A stretch of 64,000 bases of DNA, taken from Ascidia mentula. Lineage: Eukaryota; Chordata; Ascidiacea; Phlebobranchia; Ascidiidae. The first letter of the stretch is position 1, and each line of letters begins with the position of its first letter. Both the position numbers and the translations under genes were made by a program. Positions 48,401 to 63,000 of this stretch are shown piece by piece. The notes under the pieces were generated by a model. It worked only from the letters and a program-made list of their open reading frames with translations, searched no databases and had not been told where the DNA came from. The stretch is taken from contig OX387201.1 of assembly GCA_947561715.1 (NCBI GenBank), forward strand, positions 11,236,001 to 11,300,000, given 5' to 3'.

Positions 48401-51400
48401 AGTTGTTTAAATATATATTGAAAGGGGAATAAAGGTTGACAAAAATTTGATATTTACTTGCAGAATAAAACAAGGTTTAAAAATTATGAATGTTTTCTGA
48501 AAGGAGTAAGGTGCTTTTATGTAACAGCCATACTCTAAAAAAAAACCTGAATATTACATAAAGATGATTAAAAATGAATGAGTTTTTGAAGGATTCCCAA
48601 AAGTATAATTTTGTCCACAACTGCTTTTTGTACGGTAAAAAAGCATGTTTCCGTGTAAATAATGTTTATTGTAGGTGTTTAAGCAACCATGGCCCGGGAT
48701 GATGAGAACAGTTTATGGTGATCAGAAAAGGTTTGAAGCAACTTATTTCAAGAAATTTCCTGGTTATTATGTACCAGGAGACGGATGTTACAGAGATGAT
48801 GATGGTTACTTCTGGATCACAGGAAGAATTGATGATATGATTAATGTTTCGGGTGAATTTACAAAAGTTTAACCAAGTATTTTTGAGTTGTTTAGCACTC
48901 ATTTGTTGTGATCATTTAGTTGTCGATATAGCCAATATAGATTATTCCTTCATGTTTTAAAATTTTTAAAAAAGCACAAAAAAGCAAGTTGTAAGTTCTA
49001 TTTTTGCATGTTTTTTTTTCTTTCTATTTTTTTTATCATTAATTTGGACCAAAAGATAATCACATCTGTTAATGTTTTGGATTGCTAGTGGCCATTTTTA
49101 AATAGTCACATAAAACATATTTAGCCAGCTTTGTTAAGGTGTGATTTGTTCATATTATTTCATAAACACATCATCAGTTTTCACAATAAATTGAACTCTT
49201 CCAGTGCCAGATGCATACTTTGCCTTAGTATACATTATTTTTTATCAGTTTGCTCTGTTCATATTCATAACATTCCGTTTGGATTTCACTGGGCTTTAGA
49301 AGTTGTTTGAAAATAGACTTGTCTGCAACTTTTGAAAGGTCAAGAGGTGCTGGCCTACTTTGTAGAGATTAAATTTGATATTTCTTGTTGAATTTATAAT
49401 AAATACAAAATACATATTGTTTCTGTTTTTAGGTCATTTGCTAAGCACTGCCGAAGTTGAATCAGTGTTGATTGAACATCCTTTGGTCGCTGAAGCTGCA
49501 GTTGTGGGAAAACCTCATGAAGTTAAGGGAGAATCTTTGTATTGCTTTGTTACTTTGGTAGATGGCACAGAGTTTACTCCAACCTTGGCAACGGAACTTA
49601 AGGAAAGAGGTAAGAAATCCAAATGATTTGCAATTACCGAAGCCATTTGTTTCATACCATCACAGTGCTTCAGGCAGTAAATAATCCATAGAGTTGTCTA
49701 AACCAGGATTTTTTCAACTGTGTACCCTGAAACAATCCCAAATAAACCATAATATTTTGAAAACATTTTGGCATGTGTTGTGTAAAATTATAAGATATGT
49801 GAACATAATACACTTGTGTATAACTACTGCAAATGTTACAATAGGCGTCGATTTAAGGGTGACTAGGGTGACTTGTCACCCCCCACAAACAAACAGGGGT
49901 GACAATGTATGTATTGTCACCCCTGGATTTTGTTTTAAATTAAAAAGTATTTCCTGAGAAACCACATACATTATACTATACATTAAGCTAGTTTCAAACG
50001 ACCTGTATTAACACCCTCACAATCATGACAAACACAAGTGTCTCGTGGATTGCTACCCAACGCAGCAATTGTTGTGGCATAATGGTAAGAATCAGCATTG
50101 TTGCATAATAGATTTGTATGTTACTTCATAATTACTAAATCTGCAATAGACCCAGTGAAACAAAAATGTGTCGGTTTCAGTAAGGGGATCCGTAATTGAA
50201 GTGTCTAAAAATTAGTGCTATAACAACATGGTTTGTTGTGAAAACAAACTGACATTAACAGAATTTGAGTCGCTTGCCTATGTTTAGGGCAATACGAATG
50301 ACAAAATGTTTTTTACATGTTTCTAAAACCAGAAAAAGTCACCCTTAATATGTTACAAAACGTTAAAAAATTGACGCCCATGAATGTTACTGTAATTGGC
50401 TTATTTCATGACACTAGTTAAGAACAAATAAGGTTCAAAACTAAAAATCAAGATAATTTGTTGATGAAAACAGGCCTATGCTTCGCATCAAATTCTGTTG
50501 CAGACCTATAATAGGGTTGCTACATATAATGTAGATATAAAGTAATTGCAGAAGATGACTGTGAAATTCATGTCACATTTTGAAAAATCATTTATGAAAA
50601 TCAACAATGTAGATAACTAATCAACATTCAACACCTTTGAAGAGTACACTGTACACTTTATGGGAGTTAATATGCCGCTCATATATCTGCATAATTTGAT
50701 TCATGTGCTTGGAAGGTTAAAAAAATCCTTGCAACTTAGGCTAAGTTTAGTGCAAAAAGGGTATACATGGCTCTGGTGAACAACGTATTTGACTGACAAG
50801 TCAAATAACAAAGCAAATTTTGTAGAGTTTAAGTTCAATTGTCATGTAACAAGGCTCTGTAAGAAAATGAAATTGCAACACAAATGTGACAGTGTGTGAA
50901 CTTGGGCCCAATATTTTTTCGCCTGTCCTGAAAACTCTTTACTCGACTTGCCACAATCAAATCCCAAGGACTAAAGTCTGCTGTTGCCCTAGGAAGGTAA
51001 AAACCCTGGTCTAAAATACTAGTTGTCAACAATGTGAAATGTTTGTCAATTTTTCTTCCAAAGCACACTTTTGTCCTGACTGAAAATAATTTTTCTTTTG
51101 ACAAAAGACAATTCTTTTGACAGCTACTGCAGTAATTTTGAAAAACAACTTTTTGGATGACCAAATGTACAAATTTAGTTCATTGGTAATTGGTTCTCCA
51201 AAGTGTGTGTTACGCTTTTTAAACACGCTTTTCATGACTTCGTTATTCGCTTACTTTTGGCCAACTAAGAATAATTCTAAAACTGCCTTTCACACAAACT
51301 AAACTCAATAAATTGTTTTACAAACTATTTTTTTTACAACGATTGCTACACCACCAAATGTATTTACAGTGCCTCAAAGTTACTTCGATAAACATGAGTT

Positions 51401-52185
51401 TTGACGTTAAAATGACATTATAAATCGAGATCAATTAATAAAGAAAAATGCGGAATTAAATTTATGAGTTAAAGAGCTACAGTTTATCAAATGTGAGCAA
51501 TTGTCACAAAACAATACAGTTGCATTGGTTATGCCAGCTTGCCTCTGTCAGGCTGTCTCATTGCCAGCGGCAGTTTATAAAGGCAGCATGATTGCATGGT
51601 ATCACGCTATAAAAAACATGGACAAAAATTATGTCATGCGATTTCGCAAATAAACAATACATAAAATTCAATTACACAGAAAGCGTGGTGGGAATTAATT
51701 TAAGCACCATCTTAAAGTAAACATTTATGTTGAAGTTTGACATGAAAATTAGTCATGCACAAACACAATTTAACGATATATTAAGCTTTTTTTTAAACAA
51801 TTAATTTGGGAAATTTGTCAGATCAAAAGTCGAATATACAATCATTACTTAACGGTGTCTGAGTACAAAAACTTTGTCTGAGTACTGCTGACAAATTTGT
51901 AATGCTGTCATTGCTAGTCTAGAACAAAATGGGGAACATGAAACCAGAACATAATGTTGCCATGTGTATTTCTGTATTTTCACAGTTCGCCACAGCATTG
52001 GACCCTTTTGCACACCTGACTACATACAATATGCACCTGGTCTCCCCAAAACAAGATCTGGAAAGATCATGAGACGAGTTTTAAGAAGTGTTGCCCGTGG
52101 TAACCATGACATCGGCGATATATCCACAATGGCTGATCATTCTGTGGTTGATATCCTCTTTGCAAACCGACCAGAACAAGAGTGA
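36487..52185 (+). CDS. ACSS2: Acetyl-CoA synthetase, cytosolic/nuclear type
   Basis: Fourteen exons join in phase to 681 residues: 36487-36670, 39308-39449, 41348-41405, 41520-41657, 44376-44448, 44678-44859, 45412-45549, 46024-46194, 46250-46383, 47585-47717, 47962-48099, 48675-48852, 49433-49609, 51986-52185. The enzyme makes acetyl-CoA from acetate, ATP and CoA through acetyl-AMP. Visible motifs: [20 protein letters not shown], the ATP-binding [56 protein letters not shown], the hinge [20 protein letters not shown], and the catalytic lysine in [15 protein letters not shown]. No mitochondrial presequence is evident from the ATG at 36487; an ATG at 36457 would add ten residues. The intron after 45549 seems to start with GC. 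Introns 36671-39307, 39450-41347, 41658-44375 and 46384-47584 contain transposon remains and a tRNA-like element. Confidence 0.96.
37490..38661. mobile_element. Non-autonomous DNA transposon in ACSS2 intron 1
   Basis: The left end CAGTGGTGGATCTAG and the inverted right end CAGTGGCGGATTTAG match. Interior sequence at about 37790-38110 is found inverted at about 46500-46840 with moderate divergence. A second element is nested at 38198-38606. Confidence 0.75.
38198..38606. mobile_element. Nested inverted-repeat element
   Basis: GCAGGGTTCGAATTAGC at 38198-38214 is perfectly inverted at 38590-38606. CAATG flanks the CAGGG...CCCTG core on both sides, a possible target duplication. It holds a 110-residue minus-strand frame without a recognisable domain. 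Confidence 0.65.
39673..40036 (-). mobile_element. tRNA-containing element flanked by direct repeats
   Basis: A 17-bp sequence, AATACTATGAAGGATAA at 39656-39672, recurs with one mismatch at 40037-40053 and brackets this 364-bp segment. That is as expected of a target-site duplication. A tRNA-like sequence with A and B boxes lies in the middle (39855-39927, minus strand) with unrelated sequence on both sides. No poly-A tail is seen. I infer a SINE-like or composite retroposed unit. Confidence 0.65.
39855..39927 (-). tRNA. tRNA-like sequence, probably SINE-derived
   Basis: The acceptor stem GCTCCTG/CGGGAGC pairs. The D arm TAGCTCAGTTGGTAGAGC and the T arm GTGAGTTCAAACCTCAC are intact. The anticodon arm fits TGGGC-CTGGTTA-GCCCA with anticodon GGT (Thr), but it needs one extra base before the stem and has T at position 37. 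GGT is also not a usual eukaryotic Thr anticodon. These defects favour a tRNA pseudogene or SINE head. Confidence 0.6.
41967..42041. repeat. Hairpin with arms of about 27 bp
   Basis: GTTACAGATATGTCTAATAA followed by GGAT is inverted, with one or two mismatches, as ATCCTTATTAGACATGTCTG followed by TTAC at 42014-42041. The loop is about 20 bp. It lies in ACSS2 intron 4. Confidence 0.65.
42631..43144. mobile_element. DNA transposon remnant, family copy 1
   Basis: The left end CATTGGCGTATCCAGG and the inverted right end CATGGGCGTATGCAGG match. The interior (for example GGAACACTCGATGCGAGTTT) is shared with 46845-47260. It lies in ACSS2 intron 4. Confidence 0.7.
46394..47260. mobile_element. Composite transposon remains with poly-G in ACSS2 intron 9
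   Basis: The left part starts TAGTGGCGGATCTAG, then a run of 27 G (46409-46435). It continues with sequence inverse to the element at 37790-38110. The right part (46845-47260) matches the family at 42631-43144 in direct orientation. This indicates one element inserted into, or beside, another. Confidence 0.7.
49843..50379. mobile_element. Dispersed repeat, copy 2, with both ends
   Basis: The left end GGCGTCGATTTAAGGGTGAC and the right end (inverted GGGCGTCAATTTTT ... AAGGGTGACTTTT) form imperfect terminal inverted repeats. The internal sequence matches 5488-6192. It lies in ACSS2 intron 13 and has no coding capacity. Confidence 0.75.
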
Positions 52186-54855
52186 CTAAGAAGCAATACA
52201 GCTTCTCAATTGTGACATGATGGTGTAGGAAATTTCATTACCATTGCACCAATATTGTTTAAATTTAACAGTACCTGTGAATTTCCACCAATTAACGACA
52301 ATATTTTTGAATAATTCCTCAACTTGATTGGGCTATGTTTTAAACTTGCTTCATACTTTGCATTTGCATAAAGTCATTAATTTTTATACTCAATCACATT
52401 TAGTGAGGTTAGTTAAAGAAAACAAATTTGAGTAAACATTTAAATTGTAGTGGTTGCATGGGTATATTGGAGTACAAATATGCATTTTACTTTTTAAAGT
52501 TGATTGATCACATCAAGCATATTTTGACAAATCAAAGTGAAAAATATATTTTATATTAAGAACTGAACATAATTTAGAAAATTACATCAAATATTGAAAA
52601 GTGAAAACTCAAAACATCTTCTGCATGACATTGCTCAAGAAGACGATCTGTTTTATTGAAAATGTTGGCTTGGAAAATATTTTTTTTGTCAAATTAATTT
52701 GAAGCCATTACAGAGGAAGATTCTTTGCTTAAAAGGTTGTTTGTGACGATGTCAGTGTGTTATTCTGTACATTTATTAGCAGGATAATATAATTTTAGTT
52801 TTTTGAGGGTGTTAGGGACAAAAATGCCAGAAGTTTATGATTGACCCTATGGCTGGCCTGCAGAGTCGATTATACCTTAATGTCCATATCTTTTCAAGAT
52901 TTGTTGCAATTCAAAAGAATAATGTAATAAATTTTTTCATAATACTGCCTCCTGGAAGAAACCTAAAAGGAAAATCATGCTTTTTTTTCAATAGTTCCTA
53001 GGCACAGCAGGAAAAATAATTTAAAAACTGTATTTTTCGGACCGTGGTTATGAACAATATTAGGCCGGTAAACACATAAGCCCCGCGAAGGAGAAGACAA
53101 CTTAGTATCGTTGGAAAGGTATTTGTGCAAGCTTTGCAATGGTGGTAGAATTGTCTTTCCCGTCGAACTGTAGCAAAAGTTACAAGCAAAAAACTGATTT
53201 TTTTTAATCATAATTAATATTCGGCCGGGAAACATATTTCCCCCAGGAATGAGAAGACAAGTTTATGGTTCCGTTTGAAATAGGTTTTGCAATGGTGGTA
53301 AAATTATTTTTCCTGCTGTGGCTAGAAAAAAAGTTATGATCGAAAAACTGTTTTTGGGGGGGCGAGGTTATATGAACAATATTCGGCCGGTAAACATATT
53401 TCCCCCGCGAATGAGAAGACACGTTTCGTATCGTTGGAAAGGTATTTGTGCAAGCTTTGCAATGGTGGTAGAATTGTCGATCTGTAGCCAAAGTTATAAG
53501 CAAAAGACTGATTTTTGTTATGACGGTCCTATTTAATATTCCGTCGGTAAACATATTTCCCCCACGAAATCGCGCACAAGTTAGGTATCGCTGTAAAGGG
53601 ATTTTAAAAGGCTTCTCAACGGTGGCAGAATCATCTTTCCTGTCGACCCGTGAAAAAAGTTATAGCGGATTTATGACAATGCATATTAATATGCGTTACA
53701 AAATTCGTTCGAAATTAACATTTTGCATTTTCATAAAGTTTGTGTCAATCTATGCACCTTGCCAAAAAAATGAACGGAATCCAGTGAGAAACGGCAGAGT
53801 TATGCGTTTGAAGTTTTGTCGACTGGAAAAAAAGTTTTGTCGACCAGCGTCTTTTTGGTAAACTTCAACGGCAGTAGAACCTTTGCATCACATCCCACCG
53901 CCAATGGTTATGAGATGTATTGTTGGCCAACACTTTTGAGCTTCGTTTGCTAAACAATATAGGCTACGTTGGTCGTACTGCTATATGCAGTGACATTAAA
54001 AGATTGCTATGAAGGGATTATATCAGAAAAATTTTGAACCATGCACAGTTTTGTGTTATGTGCTGAATTTTCATGAGCAAATTATACGAAGGGGCTCGCA
54101 TGAACCCCCTAGGTGCCACCACTACAGTCATCTGCAATTATTATATGCGATAAGATTGGAGTTATATAACCTTTGTCATACTAGAGAGCTTTCTTTGTAA
54201 GCAGTGTGGTGAAAGTGAACAGGAACGGTTTTGCAAGCCAATCTTCCGCGCAGTCATTCCAACAATGTGTATTTTAAACGTTTTGTTCAAGATATATACA
54301 AATGAGCGAGAAGCACATCAAAGATCCAGTAACCTAACTTAAAATATTCTAAGCCACATTTTTTCAATTTTCTTGAATAGCTTTTGGCTACAAAAGAGAT
54401 GTTAGCCATACCACTTCCAAACATTTTTATTTTGTCTGAATCCGCAAAAAAACTTTAAATATTTCCCAGAGAATAAAGAAACAAAAAAAGAGAAGTCGTT
54501 GCACTACAATATAAGTATGCTATGATTTTACTGTTCGCTATATTTTATTCGTAAATCATTTTGTCTGGTGATTATTGCACTGTTTTCATTTAAAAAAACA
54601 TATGCCTTAGGTAAATACCCTAAATAACAACCCGACGTAGCGAGCTTTTTTTCCATTGTGTGCAAGCAAGATCGAGATTATGTATTATGTAACTTTAGAA
54701 AATAGTGCTGCGTGTTGTAAATGCGCAAGTAGGCTTCTTGTGTGCTCTTCGTATATTCAAGTAAAAACGTAAGTATATCTTAATACTTGTTTTTTGACAC
54801 AGTCTGCTGAAAAAACAGTCTTATACTAGATTGTCAAATGCTATAATATAATTAT
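52186..54855. other. Intergenic with tandem array
   Basis: The interval holds the ACSS2 3' UTR (an AATAAA lies at 52925), the four-unit tandem array at 53040-53690, and otherwise AT-rich sequence without a supported gene. Frames at 52975-53861 are read through the array and are not genes. Confidence 0.6.
53040..53690. repeat. Tandem array, four units of about 160 bp
   Basis: The anchor GGCCGGTAAACATATTTCCC and close variants recur near 53063, 53223, 53385 and 53543. Each is followed by GAATGAGAAGACA-like, GCAATGGTGG and AAAAGTTA motifs in the same order. Units 1 and 3 are the closest to each other; unit 4 is the most diverged. Confidence 0.88.
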
Positions 54856-57836
<2,981 letters not shown>

Positions 57837-57840
<4 letters not shown>

Positions 57841-58460
57841 ACTTTGTGTTGTCTAGTTGATGCCATTCTTTCTCGTGCTACAGAGGCTTTGCTCTCAAGT
57901 TTCCCTATTACAGTTGCACTTACAGCTCGTGCCAAATGTAACTTAGTGCAATTACAATGTTTCAATCGTTGTATTTCCAATTCTGCCATTTTGTGAACGT
58001 ATTTTTTTATTGACGTGTTTCTCGATAAATGTAAGTTACGAAACTTGTGTAACTGGTGTATGGAAAAACGTCCTTTCCGAAGATGTGTGGTTGCCAAAGC
58101 TATTTGATAAACGCAAAAACGTGACAAATTTTATACCATTGTTTACCGCAACTGTCGTGTTGCGTAACCCGGTATTTACCTTGGAGGCAAATTGGTCTAG
58201 CTGCGAAAACCTACATGCCGCTGTTAATTTCTTGCGGTTCATATCTATTCTGGGAAGTAGTTTTAGGAATTACAAGATATTCCACGAATTGGCCGTTCCG
58301 CAAGTGTTCTGCTATTGCTTCTAGCAAAAAACAACACGCTATTGAATGACGCTGTACATTTTGCAAGTTTGTTCATGGATGATAATATGACAATTTGGTC
58401 AGAAAACAGAATAGGAGTTAACCTGAATTCAGTGTTGAAAAAACAAGCGTCTCCCCACAT
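57837..58460 (-). CDS. Small unrecognised gene convergent with the zinc-finger gene
   Basis: Four exons join in phase: 58460-58423, 58320-58274, 58244-58180, 58052-57837, giving 121 residues. The start ATG opens MWGDACFFNTEF. The protein is basic: MNRKKLTAACRFSQLDQFAS, FRNLHLSRNTSIKKYVHKMA, ELEIQRLKHCNCTKLHLARA, and it ends RERMASTRQHKV. The last exon is clearly coding in character; the two short first exons rest on splice sites and phase only. No domain is recognised. The stop codon TAA reads 57839-57837, overlapping the TAA of the plus-strand gene by two bases. Confidence 0.65.
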
Positions 58461-58530
58461 GTCAACATTGGGATTACGACCAAGCCCATAGGCTGTGCAA
58501 TATATTTTTTTGTTGTCCTATTCCTTAAGC

Positions 58531-58829
58531 CAGAGGTCCCCATGCATCCTTTTTTGCATTACGGACTGGTAGTATAAAAATACAAGTCGTATTTTTTACA
58601 GACCAGCCTTCAGGCGTAAAATATATATACAGCAGACATACGCATTATAACTAAACAATAAATACAAGGAGCATATAAGCTACAACTCTCAAGAACGGTG
58701 TATCAGCGTGTCTGGATAGTTCTGCGGAGATGAATAGTGCAACATTCTCAAATCAGACCCAATAGTTTCTTCTTCTGTACGGACCAGTTACATATGTCTC
58801 ACGGGCCGATCTGGGGATTGGGGACCCCC
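58531..58829. mobile_element. hAT-like non-autonomous element
   Basis: The start CAGAGGTCCCCATGCATCC and the end, inverted (GGGGGTCCCCAATCCCCAG), with internal TTTTTTGCATTACGGACTGG, have the look of hAT elements with CAGnGGTCCCC ends. The target duplication is not clear. Confidence 0.65.
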
Positions 58830-59086
58830 GCCTTTTTATTTTCTGGGCCTATTTTTGGGAATGCGGAGCCTGTATTTCACCTAAAAGAGAGCCTTTTACG
58901 CTTACATCACGCAGAGAAAGCAACAAAAATCCGATTTATAGTTTTTCAATGAATAATAAAAATTTATTCTTGTTTGGCCATGCAGCTGGCAAGATCGTAG
59001 TACAAAACGATACAGCTGCACTGATATTTTTTGTAGAAAACAAAATCCACACCATTTTTTGAAGATTCACATTGTATACAATATTT

Positions 59087-59455
59087 TTAACGAATATCAG
59101 CCTTCGGTTGAAAGACAAAATAAAAAACAAACAAATTTTTAACAAATGCCCAGTTGTTTATCGACAGACTGTGATTCACGTATGTACGGGATAAGCCTAT
59201 TTGTTGTCTGGCTAATACCAACGGTTTGTTGACGTTGTAGCCAACTAACCACACCAGAGGCGCAATCCGAGAGCCATTCTTTATAAGGGTTATTTCCACT
59301 TGCAGACATGTTTCAGTTGCAGACGAATCGGCTTCCTCTTGGCTTTTCAGAAATGAGTATGATGGAAATTCGGAAGATGAATCTTTTATAGCATCTATAA
59401 ACAAGGATGTTAACTTTGTTTCTTTGTTTATTCGTCCTAAACTAACACACCTCAA
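59087..59455 (-). CDS. Coding-like frame, unrecognised
   Basis: A frame of about 120 residues reads IDAIKDSSSEFPSYSFLKSQ, ETCLQVEITLIKNGSRIAPL and QQIGLSRTYVNHSLSINNWA. There is no ATG at its head (TTG only), and a possible acceptor GTTTAG is near 59440. Codon use looks coding. It may be a 3' exon of an unseen gene or a remnant. Confidence 0.3.
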   Translation of the reverse strand: MRCVSLGRINKETKLTSLFIDAIKDSSSEFPSYSFLKSQEEADSSATETCLQVEITLIKNGSRIAPLVWLVGYNVNKPLVLARQQIGLSRTYVNHSLSINNWAFVKNLFVFYFVFQPKADIR

Positions 59456-60002
59456 TATGTTTCAATGCGAATACAGCCCTTTTGAAAAAAATTTGCATGA
59501 TAGCTGTTCTGTAGTATTTTTTCCTAGAGGGCGCTAAAGAAACGGGTTGCGAAAAAGGAAAACTCATTGCGTAAAAATACGTACCCTGACAGATTTGATG
59601 GTGTTGCACAATTTTCGGTTGCATTGGGCTAAAGGAGGCTTCAAAGAAAAGGGCACATTCGTGCTGCTATTCGCATATAAGTTTAAGTTGGAACGAAAAT
59701 TTAAACAACCGCAAGAAAATTGTTCGGCAGGAAAATATGTGACAGACGTTATTTTGTTTGCGGTCTTTTGATAAGGTGGGAACTTTTGCGGAAAATTGTA
59801 CATACAGGAATAGAAAAAAGTTTAGTTTAAATTAAGTAAAAGTCATAATATTCCATAGCACATCGTCTGGTTGCAAACTCTTATACGCTGTTGTTCCGCT
59901 TAGCAGGAGGAAATAGCGCATCAGTCATACGTTTTGGTTGAGGGATCTGATATACATAGTAATAACATAACAAATATACTTTAAGGAAAGGCTTATTTAA
60001 CG

Positions 60003-63000
60003 ATGACGGGAATGTTGCATGTGGTTGCCCCTGGTTCTGGATCGACATGCAACTCGCATGGACTTTATCACGCGTCTAATGATGCTTACCCAAATCATCA
60101 AGTCGATGCATTCGTTCCACCAAACCCATACAACCACAGAAACATTTTTGAAACTCCTATTCTGTCACGGTCATCGGTTGGTAGTTCTTCTGATGTTTTA
60201 GACAATTGTCCCCAATCGTCTGCGAATGTTTTGATGAGTCTCAACACAGCTTTATTGTGTCCACCAGCTTACGTATCCGCTAATCCGTTGGGTTCTAATC
60301 AATATTCCGGTTCTCCAAGCACATGGCCAACCTTAATTGGCAATTCACAGTCGGAAACAATAAGTCCGTATCAACCATCTATTCAGTATGGCATTGGTAT
60401 GGGGTTTCAACATCAACATCTTCGGCCTGAGTATCCCGAAACAAGCAACAAGGTTGCAGCAAATCCGAGGGTACGCACCAAATCATCAAGTGACTCGACC
60501 AAATCCCAAGGAAAAAAGGTTATTTAGATGTTATTTTCAGTTTAAGCGGCGATGTAAAGGTTATTCACTAGCCGAACAGTTTAATGAAACAACTTCCTCC
60601 ATTTTGAAGGAAAAACGAACCAAAAAATCAAATTACGCGAGTACGTGAAATCCACTTACTTGTATTGAAATATGCTAGTAGTTAAAAAACAATTTGATAA
60701 AATTTGTCGCCATTTTGATTTTTCATGTTCAACGATTAGGTTACGTTTGTAACAGTTATTACAATATTTTGAAAGATAACGCTAAAATGTCTATATCTGA
60801 TTTATTGTCAAAACAAAGTTTGACTTAAATGATCGGTTATAGAACGATGAACCTCGCATACGACGACCGATGAACGCTTTTATGTGTTGGGCAAAAACCG
60901 AGCGCAAAAGAATGGCTGAAGCATATCCGGACCATCACAACGCTGAACTGAGTAAAATGCTTGGTGAGTCTTCCACAATACCTCAGCGATATATTACGGA
61001 AGTATCAGCCGCCGTTATCGAAACTTTCCTTAGTGGAGCTTTCTTCATAGATTTTTGTAGCGTTGCAAATTATCGTGGTGTTCTGAATATAAATGGTCAC
61101 TTTAATATGCGCATTCTTGTATTGCACTTGAATTATTACCGATGCAACAACGTCCTTTTCTTTGTTAAAAATAAATAAGTCACAAAGCGTGCATATTTTT
61201 ATTTAAAATGGTATTAAATTTTGTGTGTTTTTAATCGTAAAATATAGCAAACAAATTACGCCAGTTTTACGACTGTCTGCCTTCGCCTGAAGGCTCAATC
61301 TTCCTTTTCTAAGGGTACTAGAAAGTATCTTTCTGGCACTGATATGATATATGATCGTTTTCAGACATATTAATGTACGTGTTATTAGGCTTATTTTATA
61401 CCATTTGTTTCGTTGTTATACACCAAAGACGCTAATACCCCTTTGAGGATTCTTAAATTAAGGTGACTGTTTGCCTTAGGTGCGCATTCTTTCAACGTTT
61501 GCATTTAAACCATTGACAAGTTGTTAATTATCTAGCCAGCTGGCAAGCCTGTAAAACAGCTCTTGATAAGACAACAATGATCGCAATATATCAGGAAACA
61601 AATGTAACCTCAACAATGCGGTTAGGAAGGCATCAAACAAGCAAATTGTGTACAAAGATCAAATTACAGAGGTCTGGATTTCCATATCCGACCTACAGTT
61701 TAATCAAATAAAAATACTATGGTCCACAAACGACTTTGGAAACAAATTCACAATATTTTACATAACAAGACATAGTATTGGTGGTTACTTGATCATTTTT
61801 AAAAGTTCGCGACAAAATTGCGTGTTTTTGTAAAACCAAGTAACCGTCAGTATGAACAGCACAATGTAGCAGCATGTACTGTGAATATTGTTTGCTAAAA
61901 TGGAAGCAAAGAGCCATATTAAGATTTGGTTGGAAAGAAGCAACCTAGCTTGAATGACAGAAGCAATGGGCCGCGTTACTGCAACGCTGTTTATTAGGGA
62001 TGGAAAACAAATCAGCCAGGAAGCGTTGTAAATTGGTCGATTGCTTCCCTGACTGCCCGTAGGTTTATGTGACAAAACTCTGCATTACTGCTCTTATACC
62101 AAACATTTTGTCCGTATAAAAGCATATTGAAGAGTCGTAACGTAATTACTATACGCTTTACAGGCAAAAATGCATCCTTTCCGTGACTAATTGCAGCTAA
62201 ACCGTTTTACTTAACAGGTAAAAAATGGAAAGAAATGTCTGAGGATGATAAGGATCCTTACAAAAAAGAAGCTGAAGGATTAAGAAAGAAACATCTACAG
62301 GAACATCCGGACTACAAATATCGTCCAAGGCGGAAACCCAAGGTTTAACAAATTAGCTAATTTCTGTCAAACGGGAAATAGGTGCAAGCTGTTAGTGGCG
62401 CAACAGAGGGATTTGGTTGCTGCGTAAAATCTTTTTCTCAGTAGCGGCAACGCTTGCAGTTGGTTTATTTCAGTTTCCTGAAATGCGCCATGAAATTTGA
62501 TGCCCCAGTGGCAAACCCCACGTTAATAAGCAACCGCCTTTCTTTGGACGATGACATACTATCATTTGCTTAGAATTCCTGCAAATGGTGAACATCTTAA
62601 TTTTTTCAAAACCCGCAGAGGCACAATACTCATTATAACAGTGTTATACAAAAATTACTTCGTAAGTCACTATTCCACGTCTCAATTTATAGGAACCCAA
62701 AACAAGACGAGGAAAGTCATCGAATGAGGAAAAGGCCAATGCACGGCATAGTGAACAGTTTAAAACGTAAGTTGTGTGGCAATTTCACAAGCAGGACATG
62801 TCATACTATTATGGTTTATGTTATGCTAACATGCTAACCCATACGCAGAATAAAACAACAAGTTGGAGTTTCGAAATTGTGTGTTCCAAGAAATCAGCAG
62901 AACACAAATAACTTTTCAAATCAATCCACCACACAGGGATCAATTTGCAATCAAAGCAGTAGAAACATAAATGAAAGCAAAAGCAACGCGCGTGGATCAG

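Larger units (their letters stand above)
58461..60002. other. Intergenic between small gene and SoxF gene
   Basis: The interval holds a hAT-like element at 58531-58829, a minus-strand coding-like frame at 59087-59455, and the presumed SoxF promoter side (about 59800-60002) without a recognisable TATA box. Confidence 0.5.

Noticed and set aside
52975..53861. ORFs of 63-116 codons on both strands
   Set aside because: They fall in the tandem array; their peptides repeat with the array unit and have no domain.
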